A model generated the notes under the pieces. That model saw only the letters and a list, made by a program, of their open reading frames with translations, did no database searches and was not told the DNA's origin. Below, piece by piece: positions 36,001 to 45,976 of a stretch of 64,000 bases of DNA; positions within the stretch are counted from its first letter, which is position 1; each line of letters opens with the position of its first letter. The position numbers were made by a program, and so were the translations under genes. The stretch is from contig NZ_JAPPTI010000002.1 in assembly GCF_027587025.1 (NCBI RefSeq), positions 62,001-126,000 of the forward strand. The letters run 5' to 3'. Source of the stretch: Vibrio sp. LaRot3 (GTDB taxonomy: Bacteria > Pseudomonadota > Gammaproteobacteria > Enterobacterales > Vibrionaceae).

Positions 36001-36590
36001 ACCCGCAAGACGAATATCAAACGGCCTCGCAGCCACCACTTGAGCATATCGAGTGGGATGATGAAGTGGTAAGCGACGAGCAACCAAGTAGCAGCGCACC
36101 TGCAGATAGTTCACTAGAGAGCCTGTTAGCTGAACTAGAAAACATCAGCAGTGCTGAGCCTGAACCGTTGGCAAATGATGTTGAAGATCTATTTGAAGCC
36201 CTTGAAGAACCAGAACTGGAAGCCCCAAGTTTATTCCCAGAATACATTTCCTTTACTCCGACTGCGGTACTAATGATGAGCGGAGAAGATATGGATATTG
36301 CCAAAGAAATACTGGAGTCTTTCTTGTCTAATTATCAAAAGGACATCGATGAACTGAACGGCGCTTGGAACAAACACGATATTCCAGAGTTAAAAGATGT
36401 GGCTCATCGAATTAAGGGTAGTGCACTTTACCTAGGTAGCGAAGCCATCTCTGAAGTGGCGAAAGATCTCGAGCATGCCAGCGCTGATAACAACACAGAG
36501 CTTGCAGCAGAGCGTGTGGAATACATATCGCAGCATCTTGTGGTGCTTGCTCAAGAGGTTGAGCAATATTGCGAGACGGTAGCCGCATGA
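33009..36590 (+). CDS. BvgS-like hybrid sensor histidine kinase
   Basis: 1193 aa. A signal peptide to about residue 28 is followed by two tandem periplasmic solute-binding (SBP_bac_3, Venus flytrap) domains, about 32-265 and 275-490. Next come TM (about 511-528), a coiled coil, HisKA with [15 protein letters not shown] (about 560-625), HATPase (NxxxNSIKFT to [13 protein letters not shown]), a receiver ([21 protein letters not shown], about 820-940), an acidic linker and a C-terminal Hpt ([12 protein letters not shown], about 1127). Full phosphorelay. GTG start with AGAGGTG upstream. ATGA overlap with the next gene. Confidence 0.9.
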   Translation: MLNSVVRRLLTLSLILFGSVLTSTGALAQSFQKAITIGIPASEDASTVYPDSQSVQRLAEFMTQYWQVWGARYSYDVTILREPYTMLAAKLKSGEVDAISFSASARNGEGALYSIPFAYTGAALYERIGDRHKGRPVALDIPSSLLPKNFNYSQHLVYHNNDLDNTLSNARYVNYIYSWSTDQIAQKLKERGLENSFILEQQYHGVPLRVKTLDKQRALMRDINRGIRMTSQSVVSEIWQGVNKGHNNSIQLVIGNYHQKLTEAQEWLLVDKPFLTYAYIENGEEPYFISDNFELEGYTIDVLNLISDRLGITFIGQPYRSFQEALDAVKNHEVDLFPGVFKTESRSVALDFTSDIDKASIGIISETDYYAISELLGLRIALVRGLHENDIVARILPSSPIIYVDTAEEAIQAVAEGRADAFVGKLLNSIYLVDKKNLYGLKIHIAQDVKEELWPRIALAKNQQSWRDFLNLGIHVLGDNFQQEIGQKWQRAVEANYQEQQRQRLFRQSLYVGISFAILVVIALVFYRNQLKKRAKAQAILEKALQEAEAAKRQAEDMALAKSDFLARMSHEIRTPMNGVLGMAEALSFTQLDQEQADLLHTLNGSARNLMALLNDVLDFSKMDAGKLTLESITCDLSTLLSGVEGNFRHKAQAKELVLHSRLDSQLHASYYCDSTRLMQVLNNLVSNSIKFTEQGYVELSAQMIAENYRQDEFGNQYDLLSFQVRDSGIGISKEKLGSLFDPFVQADGDITRRFGGTGLGLSISKEIVDEMGGEIKVSSVLGHGSLFNIMLPVQRVIIETANGEEEVQSPQNFARKDLTTLRVLFAEDNEVNRKVIGGQLKRLGVEFDSAENGAIAYKMYQSGTHYDVVLSDCHMPEMDGFTLAGKIAEQRIEGKPHLIAITADALSGAAKRCLSAGFDDYISKPCPLDVLEAKLNSVAATLDTDESVELAQIDLASEQDDDLSWLDEFESVTPQLEDTVTTEQIDIEWLDGGEEVNPQDEYQTASQPPLEHIEWDDEVVSDEQPSSSAPADSSLESLLAELENISSAEPEPLANDVEDLFEALEEPELEAPSLFPEYISFTPTAVLMMSGEDMDIAKEILESFLSNYQKDIDELNGAWNKHDIPELKDVAHRIKGSALYLGSEAISEVAKDLEHASADNNTELAAERVEYISQHLVVLAQEVEQYCETVAA

Positions 36591-38002
36591 AAATACGCTC
36601 CTCACTCGATGTAACGATTCGCTGGGTAATTTATTCCGTCGCGGTAGTGGTGGCGTTTGTCGCGGGTGCAACTGCATTAACGGCGCTAAATGGTGAGCGA
36701 GAATATTGGAAGAACCAGATTGCAGAAAACTACAAATACCAAGTGCTTGGCTTGGTAAAAGATGAGTTTTTCAAAATCAACAAGCAAAGCGAATTCTTAC
36801 GAACTAGTAATACGGTTTACAGCTATACCAAATATCGCAACCTGTATGGCTTAAGCCGTGTTATCGAAAGTCGTCATTTAGAGCAGTTTGGTATCACTGG
36901 TGTGCTTGTACAGGATGTTGGGGGTAGAGAAGTTTATTCCAACTCAAAAACGGCCAATCATCTGTTTAAATCGATGGTGGATATGTTCGTGCCAGTGATG
37001 GATAGCCCATACGAAATGGCGCGTGACCATGGATTCATCTTTGTCGATGGCCGAATATTTCTATACAGCTCTTATGAGTTACTCGGTGTCAATCGTGATG
37101 GTTCTGCTGGTCAACTCACCATGTTCAAAGAGGTGACATCACAGCATGTCGCTGAAATTAGCCAAAAGCTAGGGCGCAAGTTCGATATTCAATACACATC
37201 GGCGAGTCGCCGCTTAATGCGGGTGAGCTATTCAAGTGGGGTAGAAATTTCCGTGCATGATATTGCTGCCACTGCACGAGACATCAAAATTGAATACCGA
37301 GCCATCTTACCCAGTGGTGTGGTTCAGCCAGCCAGCTTTGTGGTCTATTTCCCATTGGAAAAACAGATCAGCGATCATTGGATTGTCGCGGTCAGTGTCT
37401 GTTTGTTTATCTTCGCGACCATTTTGGTTGCATGGGTCATGATCCGTCAGTTTGTAATGATTCCAGCCTCTAAAGTAGCTGAAATGATCACTGATGAGTC
37501 GGGCTTTAAGAATCAAGAGTTAACTAACCTACCTACAGAGCTAGACGAAATCTATCAACGATTTAGGCATCTCTACGACAATATTGAAAGACAAAACCGC
37601 TTTAGCGAGCAATTGGTGGATGCGATCGGCGATGTGATTATTACGGTCAATATCGATGGTGAAATCGAGTACCTAAACCCAGCGGCATGTGAATGGCTCG
37701 GGTTTGAAGAGAAAAAATTACTCGGCGAACCGATCGAAATGTACATCACTACTCGAGATAAGCAGCATGAGACTTTCTCTAGTTGGCTGTACAAAACTAA
37801 CATGATGGGCCACCGTGTTGAGCGAACGCTCAGGCTGAATGTGTTAGGCCGTAAGAATGTCTGTTACTCGTGCGATATTATTTGTCAGCCAGTGGATCTC
37901 AACAGGGCTGGGGGCAGTGAGTCGACATCTGTGGTGGTAATTCGTATTAACAGTACCAAACGATGTAATCGTGGCATGAAAGCGTGCAAGTTGTGTGAAT
38001 AG
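36587..38002 (+). CDS. Membrane PAS sensor without output domain
   Basis: 471 aa. TM1 at about residues 12-34, a periplasmic sensor region of about 230 residues, TM2 at about 265-290, then a linker and one PAS domain (about 340-450: [30 protein letters not shown]). There is no kinase, GGDEF or EAL domain. The protein ends in a Cys-rich tail ([13 protein letters not shown]), with more cysteines in [10 protein letters not shown]. The start overlaps the hybrid kinase stop (ATGA), so they are translationally coupled. It probably acts as a co-sensor; metal or redox binding by the cysteines is speculation. Confidence 0.75.
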   Translation: MKIRSSLDVTIRWVIYSVAVVVAFVAGATALTALNGEREYWKNQIAENYKYQVLGLVKDEFFKINKQSEFLRTSNTVYSYTKYRNLYGLSRVIESRHLEQFGITGVLVQDVGGREVYSNSKTANHLFKSMVDMFVPVMDSPYEMARDHGFIFVDGRIFLYSSYELLGVNRDGSAGQLTMFKEVTSQHVAEISQKLGRKFDIQYTSASRRLMRVSYSSGVEISVHDIAATARDIKIEYRAILPSGVVQPASFVVYFPLEKQISDHWIVAVSVCLFIFATILVAWVMIRQFVMIPASKVAEMITDESGFKNQELTNLPTELDEIYQRFRHLYDNIERQNRFSEQLVDAIGDVIITVNIDGEIEYLNPAACEWLGFEEKKLLGEPIEMYITTRDKQHETFSSWLYKTNMMGHRVERTLRLNVLGRKNVCYSCDIICQPVDLNRAGGSESTSVVVIRINSTKRCNRGMKACKLCE

Positions 38003-38019
38003 TCATCGGTCAAGGAAAC

Positions 38020-38046
38020 AGAAAAGGGCGCTTAGCGCCCTTTTGT
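38020..38046. terminator. Bidirectional terminator
   Basis: AAAAGGGCGC-TTA-GCGCCCTTTT between convergent units, with A/T runs on both sides. Confidence 0.9.
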
Positions 38047-38083
38047 CATTGTTGGAGTCTATTTCAGGAAAGCCCCAATTGGC

Positions 38084-39244
38084 TTATTCGCCAGCCATTG
38101 CTTGGCGTTTGCCCTTGATACTTGCTAGTAGCATGTACACGCAAGTAGCAAGCAAAGCTGCAAATAAGTAACCCAGTAGCCCTTGAGTGCCTAACATAAA
38201 GCTATCCGCGATCACTGGGCCAGCCACTGAACCAATGCTGTAGCTAAATAGCATGACTTGCGTTACCGAAACAATGTAGCTTGGGTCAAGCTTATCGCAG
38301 CCTAAGTTGATCGCAACTGGGTAAATGGCGAACACTGCCATGCCTAGTACAAATAAGCTCACGCCCAAAAGATGAATGCTGCTATCTGAAGCGGCTAGGC
38401 TGATCGATGCGACACCTAATAAGCAAAACAGAGCCATCAACAGTGTGCGACCTAAAAACTTAGAAAGCCAAGGTACGATTGGTTGTACGGCCATGCCACC
38501 CAAAATGATTAACGCCATCAAACCGCCTAAATCATCATGAGCGATACCGCGATTGCTTAGCTCTACTGGCATTAAGCCGTAAATTGCGCCCAAGGTTAAA
38601 CCAGAAACAATACAACCAATGATTGCAGCATGGTTTAGTTTGGTCATTTGCTTTAGTGACAAGGTCGCGCTGTGGCCAGATTCTGGTTGGTCAGAACGGC
38701 CAAAGAACAGCACAACAATCGCTAAGCTAAGTAGCAATAAAATCGCGATGAATGGCACGCTACCTGTGATACCCAAAAAGCCAATACCAAGTTGACCTAG
38801 TGAGCTACCACCGTAAAGTGAGCCCATGTATAGACCTAAACGTTTTGCGCGCGCACTTTCGTCACCGTGAAGTAGCCAAGATTCTACAATCACGAATACA
38901 CCTGCAACAGCGATACCTGCGATGAAGCGAGCCACTAACCACGCTGATGCTGAAGCAATCGTTGGTAGCACAACAATTGTCGCAATAAACGCCAAAAGGC
39001 AGTAAATGAAAGCATTACGGTGACCCACTTTGTTTACTAGCGGTTCAATCACCATCGCGCCAACAAGCAGGCCGGCATAAAACACACTGGCTAGCCAACT
39101 CGCTAAACTGCCGTCCAAACCATAGTGTGGAAGCATTAGCGGAATTAAGCTCATTAAATAGCCAGACGCTACCGCATAAAGAGCTAACGCGATAACAGGT
39201 ACTGCGATGCGAGCTTTAGGTGCAGGAGCTAGAGTGTTTTCCAA
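38084..39244 (-). CDS. MFS transporter, YcaD-like
   Basis: 386 aa with 12 hydrophobic segments. It contains the MFS loop 2-3 region (VNKVGHRNAFIY) and is close in character to the YcaD branch (SGYLMSLIPLMLPHYG, VESWLLHGDESARAKRLGLYMGSLYGGSSLGQL). The substrate is unknown. It stands alone between terminators. Confidence 0.82.
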   Translation of the reverse strand: MENTLAPAPKARIAVPVIALALYAVASGYLMSLIPLMLPHYGLDGSLASWLASVFYAGLLVGAMVIEPLVNKVGHRNAFIYCLLAFIATIVVLPTIASASAWLVARFIAGIAVAGVFVIVESWLLHGDESARAKRLGLYMGSLYGGSSLGQLGIGFLGITGSVPFIAILLLLSLAIVVLFFGRSDQPESGHSATLSLKQMTKLNHAAIIGCIVSGLTLGAIYGLMPVELSNRGIAHDDLGGLMALIILGGMAVQPIVPWLSKFLGRTLLMALFCLLGVASISLAASDSSIHLLGVSLFVLGMAVFAIYPVAINLGCDKLDPSYIVSVTQVMLFSYSIGSVAGPVIADSFMLGTQGLLGYLFAALLATCVYMLLASIKGKRQAMAGE

Positions 39245-39383
39245 TGTCTTTGCCTCAAGTTGAATATATTTTAGGGGGGATTTGCGGCGACTATGGACAA
39301 TTAGAGGGTTTTGGTAAAACGAAAAGTTTTATTCATGACGATTAATGTTTTTTATCGTCATTTTTGCTGACTATTTATATGAA

Positions 39384-39415
39384 AAAGCCGACAAAACAAG
39401 CAGTTTGTCGGCTTA
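39384..39415 (-). terminator. Terminator of trxC
   Basis: AAGCCGACAAA / TTTGTCGGCTT stem, followed on the minus strand by CTTTTTC. Confidence 0.85.
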
Positions 39416-39439
39416 AGATTGTGCGTTATAAAGATAGTT

Positions 39440-39874
39440 TTATTTGGTCAAAGCTTCGTTTAGCCATTGATTAAATTGGCTTTTTGGTAGTGCGCCATTA
39501 ATGACATCTACTCTTTTGCCGTTTTTAAATACCATAATGGTTGGAATGCTTCTAATCTGATGTTGCATCGCTAAATTTTGTTGGTCTTCCGTGTTTATTT
39601 TTACAAATCGTACATTTTCTGCCCTTTCTTGAGCGACATCTTCAAAGACTGGCGCGAATCCAACACAAGGGTTACACCAAGGGGCCCAAAAATCGACAAC
39701 GACAGGCTGTTCGCTGTTCATTAGAGCGGCAAAGTTCAACTCCGTCGCTTCAATAGGTGCGCCATCAAGAAGCGGCTGTTGGCATTTTCCGCAGTTTGGG
39801 CTCTCTGAAACGCGCTCTAAGGGTACTCGGTTCACCCCAGAGCAAGATGGGCATCGGGTATTAAATGTTGACAT
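39440..39874 (-). CDS. trxC: Thioredoxin 2 with WCNPC active site
   Basis: 144 aa. The N-terminal zinc module has two CxxC pairs (TRCPSCSG and PNCGKCQQ), which mark TrxC. The thioredoxin fold then carries the active site FWAPWCNPCVGF (about residues 67-78) and the cis-proline in SIPTIMVF. The family normally has WCGPC; glycine to asparagine would be expected to shift redox potential. It lies next to msrA on the same strand, a plausible reductant for it. Confidence 0.9.
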   Translation of the reverse strand: MSTFNTRCPSCSGVNRVPLERVSESPNCGKCQQPLLDGAPIEATELNFAALMNSEQPVVVDFWAPWCNPCVGFAPVFEDVAQERAENVRFVKINTEDQQNLAMQHQIRSIPTIMVFKNGKRVDVINGALPKSQFNQWLNEALTK

Positions 39875-39933
39875 GACTTCTCTCTTTAATTGCTTATGCG
39901 ATGGATTTGAGCGTTTCCATCTCTTATTTAAGG

Positions 39934-40410
39934 TTATTGTTGTTTGTATTTGTGCAGTAAATCTAGCGGAATATGGCAGTAATCATCAGGGCGTAGAGTC
40001 AAACGGTCTTGGTGCTCAGGGTCGCTCTTGACGTAATTGCTAAGAGCAATGACTTCTACAGCGATTTTGTCACTGTCTTCACATGCAGCGATAAATCGCT
40101 GCGCGACTTCAAGGTGCTGAGGTTTGCGACTGTAGATACCCGTACGATACTTCTCGCCGACGTCGTTACCTTGCTGGTTGATACTATAAGGATCGATGAT
40201 TTCGAAAAAGTAGCCGATGAGCTGGGTTAATGACACTTGGTTAGGGTCATAAACCGTCCTCACGCATTCCGCGTATCCATCGTAAGGTGTATTGGTTGAG
40301 GTGCTGTTGCCATTGGCTCGCCCTGCTTCAGTTTCCACCACGCCGGGTAAGTGGCGCATAAATTCCTGTACACCCCATAGGCAACCTCCCGCAAAATACA
40401 CTTCTTCCAT
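39934..40410 (-). CDS. msrA: Peptide-methionine (S)-S-oxide reductase MsrA (short)
   Basis: 158 aa. The catalytic motif is GGCLWGVQEF near the N-terminus (GCFWG in most MsrA, here Leu for Phe). It has GYAECVRTVYDP, IDPYSINQQGNDVGEKYRTGIY and a shortened C-terminus without the usual resolving-cysteine tail. It is cytosolic, unlike the fused periplasmic MsrAB at 51023, and located 59 bp upstream of trxC on the same strand. Confidence 0.85.
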   Translation of the reverse strand: MEEVYFAGGCLWGVQEFMRHLPGVVETEAGRANGNSTSTNTPYDGYAECVRTVYDPNQVSLTQLIGYFFEIIDPYSINQQGNDVGEKYRTGIYSRKPQHLEVAQRFIAACEDSDKIAVEVIALSNYVKSDPEHQDRLTLRPDDYCHIPLDLLHKYKQQ

Positions 40411-40539
40411 TACAACGTCCGATCCTCTGTTTCAGTGACTCCACGAGCCTGTACTAATATTGCTATAGGGGTGAATATTGCTATGCACCACTCAGATATA
40501 TACTATTTGGGGATAAATGATAAAAAGTAAAGGCTCTCA

Positions 40540-41619
40540 ATGACCAACTATTACGCCGAAATTACCGGCTGGGGAAAATGTGTTCCGCCAGCAACGCTCT
40601 CTAATGATGACTTAAGTACCTTTTTAGATACTTCCGACGAGTGGATTCGCACTCGAACGGGGATTGAAAATCGTCGCATTAGTCATGTAGAAACATCTGA
40701 CATGGCGACGGTTGCCGCTAAGCATGCCATCGCTTGTGCAGGATTAACTGCTCAAGACATTGATGTGATTATAGTGGCAACGTGTTCTCCGGATTCACTT
40801 ATCCCTAATATTGCGTCAAAAGTATCGCAAAACCTTGGCATTCAAGGTGCGACAGCATTTGATTTGAACGCTGCTTGTACAGGCTTTGTTTATGCATTGG
40901 AAACTGCAACGCGTTTGATTCAGGCTGGTAATTATCAAAATGCGTTAATCATTGGTGCTGAGCGTTTGTCGTTCTATATCGATTGGACACAGCGTGACAC
41001 GGCAGTGCTATTTGGTGATGGCGCAGGTGCAGCGATCCTCAGTAAGACCGACCAGCCAGTGGGTTTACAAAACGCTCAGCTCGGTTGTGATTCGCAAGGT
41101 CGTGATATTTTGGCAGTACCTAAATTTGGTACGTCAATGGATCGCTTTGCGGCTGATAATGGCCATTGGGATTTCAATTTTGTTGGTAAAGAAATCTTCA
41201 AGCGTGCAGTAAAAGGGATGGGCGCGGCAGCGCACAGTGTGCTAACTCGTAGTCAATTAACGACTGACCAAGTGGATGTCGTGATTCCGCATCAAGCCAA
41301 TATTCGCATCATTCAAACGTTGTGTGACTTAGCGGGTATTGCGCAGGATAAAGCGTTTGTAAACATCCAGAACTACGGTAATACCTCTGCGGCGACAGTA
41401 CCGATTGCGCTTTGTGAAGCGCTAGAGCAGGGTAAAGTGAAGCCGGGTGATAACTTACTTTTGGCAGCATTTGGTGCAGGTTTAACATGGGGTGCGGGTC
41501 ATGTTCGTTGGGGTCAACGCGTGACACCTCTAGAAACAAGCGATGCTCAATTACCGCCTTGTGAACAAACCGCTTTGCTACTGCTAGAAAATGCGATTAC
41601 TCAGTGTAAAAGCCGATAG
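40540..41619 (+). CDS. fabH: Beta-ketoacyl-ACP synthase III
   Basis: 359 aa. The Cys-His-Asn triad is visible: Cys in [12 protein letters not shown] (about residue 112), His in [10 protein letters not shown] (about 252) and Asn in [11 protein letters not shown] (about 282). It condenses acetyl-CoA with malonyl-ACP to start fatty acid synthesis. About 40 residues longer than E. coli FabH, with a C-terminal extension. It is isolated from other fab genes, so probably the second FabH of Vibrio. Confidence 0.9.
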   Translation: MTNYYAEITGWGKCVPPATLSNDDLSTFLDTSDEWIRTRTGIENRRISHVETSDMATVAAKHAIACAGLTAQDIDVIIVATCSPDSLIPNIASKVSQNLGIQGATAFDLNAACTGFVYALETATRLIQAGNYQNALIIGAERLSFYIDWTQRDTAVLFGDGAGAAILSKTDQPVGLQNAQLGCDSQGRDILAVPKFGTSMDRFAADNGHWDFNFVGKEIFKRAVKGMGAAAHSVLTRSQLTTDQVDVVIPHQANIRIIQTLCDLAGIAQDKAFVNIQNYGNTSAATVPIALCEALEQGKVKPGDNLLLAAFGAGLTWGAGHVRWGQRVTPLETSDAQLPPCEQTALLLLENAITQCKSR

Positions 41620-41644
41620 TTAGCAACATTTTAGAATGCTATTA

Positions 41645-41676
41645 TTGCGCCCTTAACGATAAGAATAAGGGCGCAA
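41645..41676 (+). promoter_or_regulatory. Inverted repeat covering the sbcD ribosome-binding site
   Basis: TTGCGCCCTTA and TAAGGGCGCAA, 11-bp perfect arms with a 10-base loop, ending at the base before the sbcD ATG. The only Shine-Dalgarno-like AAGGG is in the right arm, so the hairpin would block translation. It has no T run. Confidence 0.6.
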
Positions 41677-42819
41677 ATGAAGTTTCTTCATACCTCAGAT
41701 TGGCACCTAGGCCGTCAGTTTCACAATGTCTCATTGCTTGATGATCAGCGAGCTGTACTTGAGCAAATTGTCCAATATATTGATGAAAATCCGGTCGATG
41801 CTTTAGTGATAGCCGGGGACATTTACGATCGTTCAGTACCGCCGACTGCCGCCATTCAACTGCTTGACCAATTCGTCGCTAAGGTATGCGCAGAGCGAAA
41901 CCTACCTATTATTCTTATTTCCGGTAACCATGATGGTGCTCAGCGTTTAGCGTTTGGTGCTGGGCAAATGAAAAGTGCGGGTTTGCACATCATTGCCAGT
42001 TTTGACGATATGCTTAAACCTGTAGTCATCAACAGCGACATCGGTGAGGTGGCTTTTTATGGCATGCCTTACAACGACCCAGAATTAGTGCGCCATCATT
42101 ATCAGCAAAGCGTCTCTGATCATGACCAAGCGCATCAATACTTGGCAAACTTGATATTAGAGCAACGCAATACCGAGCAAAAGAACGTATTGATTAGCCA
42201 CTGCTTCATGGATGGCGCGATTGAATCTGAATCTGAGCGCCCACTTTCGATTGGCGGGTCAGAGCAAGTTAGTCATCAACATTTTGTTGAGTTTGACTAT
42301 GTCGCGCTAGGTCATTTGCATCAACCACAGAAAAAGGGTGAAGAGTACATTCGCTACTCTGGCTCTTTAATGAAGTACAGCTTCTCTGAGCAGTATCATA
42401 ATAAAGGCATGAGCCTTGTTGAGCTTGATGAGAACGGTTTTAAATCGGTTACGCACATTCCTCTTATCGCACCACATCAGATGCGTATCGTAGAAGGGGA
42501 GATGGATGAGATCTTACAGCAAGGTAAAACCGATCCTAACGCACACGACTACTTATTAGTTCGCCTACAAGATAAACACGCCATCTTAGATCCGATGGAT
42601 AAATTACGTAAGGTTTACCCTAATGTACTGCATCTTGAAAAGCCGGGTATGTTAGTAGGTGTTGACCAAGAAATAGGTAAAGCACGGTTAGCGCGTGGCG
42701 AGCTCGATATGTTTAAAGACTTCTTCTTAGAAGCGAAAAAGGAATCGTTGACTGAGCAGCAAGAGTCTGCGATTTCCGACATTATTCAGCAGCTTTCTGC
42801 CGATAAGGAGAGCAAATAA
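41677..42819 (+). CDS. sbcD: Nuclease SbcCD subunit D
   Basis: 380 aa Mre11-type metallophosphoesterase. The five motifs are present: TSDWHLGRQFH (residues 6-16), GDIYDRSVPP, SGNHDGAQR, SHCFMDG and GHLHQPQ. With SbcC it opens hairpins and degrades DNA ends. Its stop overlaps the sbcC start (TAATG), so the subunits are coupled. Confidence 0.95.
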   Translation: MKFLHTSDWHLGRQFHNVSLLDDQRAVLEQIVQYIDENPVDALVIAGDIYDRSVPPTAAIQLLDQFVAKVCAERNLPIILISGNHDGAQRLAFGAGQMKSAGLHIIASFDDMLKPVVINSDIGEVAFYGMPYNDPELVRHHYQQSVSDHDQAHQYLANLILEQRNTEQKNVLISHCFMDGAIESESERPLSIGGSEQVSHQHFVEFDYVALGHLHQPQKKGEEYIRYSGSLMKYSFSEQYHNKGMSLVELDENGFKSVTHIPLIAPHQMRIVEGEMDEILQQGKTDPNAHDYLLVRLQDKHAILDPMDKLRKVYPNVLHLEKPGMLVGVDQEIGKARLARGELDMFKDFFLEAKKESLTEQQESAISDIIQQLSADKESK

Positions 42820-45800
42820 TGACGCCGTTGAAGCTCACTATTCAAGCGTTTGGTCCTTTTGCAGGCAAAGAGCGAATTGACTTTACTGCGTTGGGCCATG
42901 CGCCACTCTTTCTTATTAATGGCCCAACAGGGTCGGGTAAAAGTTCGATTCTTGATGCTATCTGTTTTGCTTTGTATGGCGAAACGACCGGTAGCGAACG
43001 AACCGGCGATCAAATGCGATGTGATCACGCCAGTGCTGACGCTTTGGCCGAGGTGAGTTTTGATTTCAGTTTAGGACAAAACCAATATCGCGTGGTGCGC
43101 TCTCCTGAGCAGCAAGTGCCTAAAAAGCGTGGCGAAGGGACGACAAAAAAAGCTCACAACGCAATCCTGTTCCAGTTGGTAGACGGTGAAGAACAGCTGA
43201 TTGCCAATAAGCCGACTCCGGTGGCAAAAGCTGTAGTGGAACTGATTGGACTCGATGTAAAACAGTTTCGTCAGGTCATGGTGCTACCACAAGGTAAGTT
43301 CCGTGAGTTATTGATTGCCAATTCTAAAGAGCGCGAACAGATCTTCGGTCAGTTGTTCCAAACTCATATCTACGTTGCCATTGAGCGTGCTCTGTTTGAA
43401 AAGGCCGCTCATATTCGACGCTCAAAGGATGAGTTTGATAATCAAATTAAGGGCGCTCTGGACGTAGCGAGCGTTGCGACAGAAGATGAGCTAAAGCAGC
43501 AACTTCAAGACTTAGCACCGCAACTAGAACAAGCAGAATTTGCGACAAGCAGTAAAGCTAAAGTGCTAGAGCAAGCTAAAGCGACTCATAAATCTGCATC
43601 AGACCTGCAAGCGAAATTTGTCCGCCGTGAGCAGTTGAGCCAGCAAGTACAACAACTGCAAGATAAGCAGCCTGAGATGGACAGTTTGGCATTACAGCGC
43701 AAGCATGCGTTAGCAGCTCAAGAGCTTAAATTGCCATACAATACCAAGCTGCAATGCGCTCAGACATTAAAACAGTTAGACCTGCAAACGCAGCAAGCGG
43801 CAGCGACGGTTGTTACCCAGCGAGAGGCTCAACAATCCGCGCAAGCCAAGTTAGAGCAAGCGACGCAGTCCGTGCAAGCAGTACCAACGCTTCAGCAGCA
43901 GTTATTCAACTTGCAGGAAGTGGCGAAACGCTTGGCAGAGCGCGACAAGCAGCAAGCGCATTTGGTCACTGCACAGAATGCGTGTAAACAGTCAGAGTTG
44001 GACGTTAATCAGGTCACTCAACAGCTTGAGCAATTGGATCGACAAATCAAAGCGCAGCAAACTCATTTGCAAACCAGTAAGGAGCAAATGGCTGCATTAC
44101 CAGCCATGGTTCAGCAACGCGTCGCGATAGAAAAGCAAATCCACGCATGTAATGAATTGGCGAACACGCAACAAGCTGCTCAGCAGTTGCAGCAAATTCA
44201 TCAACAAAAGCAGGGCGAATACCAGCTTGCTGTACAACAAACTGAGGCGGCCAAACGCAGTGCTGACCAGCTTGAATACACGTGGCATTCAGCACAAGCG
44301 GCGGTACTTGCACAAACGTTGCAGCTTGGTCAGCCATGTCCGGTATGTGGTAGCAAAGAGCACCCAAATCCCGCCGAGTTTGCCCAGCAAGTGATTACTA
44401 AACAGCAAGTCGATGATGCGCGTGCAGAGCAGCAGCTACGCCTGAATCAGCAAGAGCAAGCTAGCCAAGCTTTGCAGCAAGCGCAGATGGACGTTGCTAA
44501 AGTAGAACAAGCAGTCAAAGGTTGGCAACAACAGCTGAGTGACGGCGCCAAGTCGATAGAGCAATGGCAGCAAGAACTCGCTCAGTTAATGGTTGAGATA
44601 AACAAGCTAGAACAGCTCAATATCGAGCAGATTAACGCGCAGTTAAACAGTTCGGAACAACAGTTTAGTCAGCTTAAGTCGCAGCTTGTGATGAGCGAGA
44701 AAAAGCAGGTTGAAGACAAGCAGCGCTTAGCTTCTGTTGAATCAGCTCTGAATACTTTGATGCAAGATGTCGAGTTAAGTCAGCAAGATAGCCAATATGT
44801 GCAGGCGGAGCAGCAAAAAACTCAGCAACAGATTCTCTCACTACAGCAGGCAGAGAGCGTTGCTAAGACTGCTTATGAGCAAGCGCAAAGTCAATTAATT
44901 ACCAGCCAAACACAAGCCGATGCATTCAATAAGCAGTTGCAAGAAGCAAAGCATAAAGACGAGATCGCTCAGCAAGCATGGCAGCAAGCTTTGAGTGATA
45001 GCCAATTTGATGATGAACAAGGGCTTGTTGATGCAGAGCTGAGTCAAAGTCAAATGGAGCAGATAGAACAGCAGTTGCAGCAATACGCGGAACAACTGGC
45101 AAGTTTAAAAGGTGCGTTTTCGGCATTGGAACAAGATTTAGTGGATCAGCAGTCGCCTAACCTTGAAGTGCTTGAACAAGCGGTAGTTGTCGCACAACAA
45201 GAGCATCAGCAGGCGCTAAATATGCTCACACAGTTTAAATCTCAGTACGATAACCTTCACAAAGTTGAGCTGCGATTGACCGAGCTGTACAAACAAAACC
45301 AAGCGTTAGAGCAAGAGTATCAGGTGATCGGCACGTTAAGTGACATTGCTAATGGCCGAACAGGCGCCAAAGTGAGTTTGCACCGTTTCGTGCTTGGTGT
45401 ACTGCTTGATGATGTATTGATTCAAGCCTCTCAACGTTTACGCAAGATGAGTAAAGGGCGTTACGAGTTACGTCGCAAAGAAGAGCGCGCGAAAGGCAAT
45501 GCAGGCTCTGGTCTTGATCTGCTGGTGGAAGATGGTTACTCAGGTAAGTTGCGTGATGTCGCCACTTTGTCAGGTGGTGAGTCCTTTATGGCGGCACTGG
45601 CTTTGGCGCTTGGCCTTTCGGATGTTGTTCAATCATACAGCGGCGGTATTCGCCTTGATACGCTGTTTATTGATGAAGGTTTTGGCAGCCTCGACCCAGA
45701 ATCACTCGATCTAGCCATTCAAACTCTAATCGACTTACAGCAGGGAGGTCGAACGATAGGTTTGATTTCGCACGTTAGTGAGTTGAAAGAGCAGATGTCG

Positions 45801-45863
45801 CTAAGAGTGGATGTCACTGCTGATCGCAGTGGCAGCCGTATCTCACTTCATGGCGTTGCTTAG
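42819..45863 (+). CDS. sbcC: Nuclease SbcCD subunit C (Rad50-type ATPase)
   Basis: 1014 aa SMC-like ATPase. Walker A is NGPTGSGKSSILDAICFALYG (residues about 33-53). Two long Gln/Glu/Ala-rich coiled coils flank the zinc hook CPVC in GQPCPVCGSKEHP (about 505). The C-terminal head has signature LSGGESFMAALALALGLSDV and Walker B LDTLFIDEGFGSLDPES. All catalytic elements are present. Second gene of the sbcDC operon, followed by a terminator. Confidence 0.95.
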   Translation: MTPLKLTIQAFGPFAGKERIDFTALGHAPLFLINGPTGSGKSSILDAICFALYGETTGSERTGDQMRCDHASADALAEVSFDFSLGQNQYRVVRSPEQQVPKKRGEGTTKKAHNAILFQLVDGEEQLIANKPTPVAKAVVELIGLDVKQFRQVMVLPQGKFRELLIANSKEREQIFGQLFQTHIYVAIERALFEKAAHIRRSKDEFDNQIKGALDVASVATEDELKQQLQDLAPQLEQAEFATSSKAKVLEQAKATHKSASDLQAKFVRREQLSQQVQQLQDKQPEMDSLALQRKHALAAQELKLPYNTKLQCAQTLKQLDLQTQQAAATVVTQREAQQSAQAKLEQATQSVQAVPTLQQQLFNLQEVAKRLAERDKQQAHLVTAQNACKQSELDVNQVTQQLEQLDRQIKAQQTHLQTSKEQMAALPAMVQQRVAIEKQIHACNELANTQQAAQQLQQIHQQKQGEYQLAVQQTEAAKRSADQLEYTWHSAQAAVLAQTLQLGQPCPVCGSKEHPNPAEFAQQVITKQQVDDARAEQQLRLNQQEQASQALQQAQMDVAKVEQAVKGWQQQLSDGAKSIEQWQQELAQLMVEINKLEQLNIEQINAQLNSSEQQFSQLKSQLVMSEKKQVEDKQRLASVESALNTLMQDVELSQQDSQYVQAEQQKTQQQILSLQQAESVAKTAYEQAQSQLITSQTQADAFNKQLQEAKHKDEIAQQAWQQALSDSQFDDEQGLVDAELSQSQMEQIEQQLQQYAEQLASLKGAFSALEQDLVDQQSPNLEVLEQAVVVAQQEHQQALNMLTQFKSQYDNLHKVELRLTELYKQNQALEQEYQVIGTLSDIANGRTGAKVSLHRFVLGVLLDDVLIQASQRLRKMSKGRYELRRKEERAKGNAGSGLDLLVEDGYSGKLRDVATLSGGESFMAALALALGLSDVVQSYSGGIRLDTLFIDEGFGSLDPESLDLAIQTLIDLQQGGRTIGLISHVSELKEQMSLRVDVTADRSGSRISLHGVA

Positions 45864-45936
45864 TATTCGGTACAAATGATATTGGTTGTATAAAATTTCC
45901 CAAACATCCCTTTATTAAGTAAAATGTAAATATAAC

Positions 45937-45963
45937 AAGCCCTATTTTTATAGGGCTTTAATT
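45937..45963 (+). terminator. Terminator of sbcDC, abutting cqsS
   Basis: AAGCCCTA / TAGGGCTT stem with 6-base loop, then TTAATTATT. It ends within about 20 bases of the cqsS start, so the cqsS 5' leader must include or start inside it. Confidence 0.75.
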
Positions 45964-45976
45964 ATTGAACGCGAGT

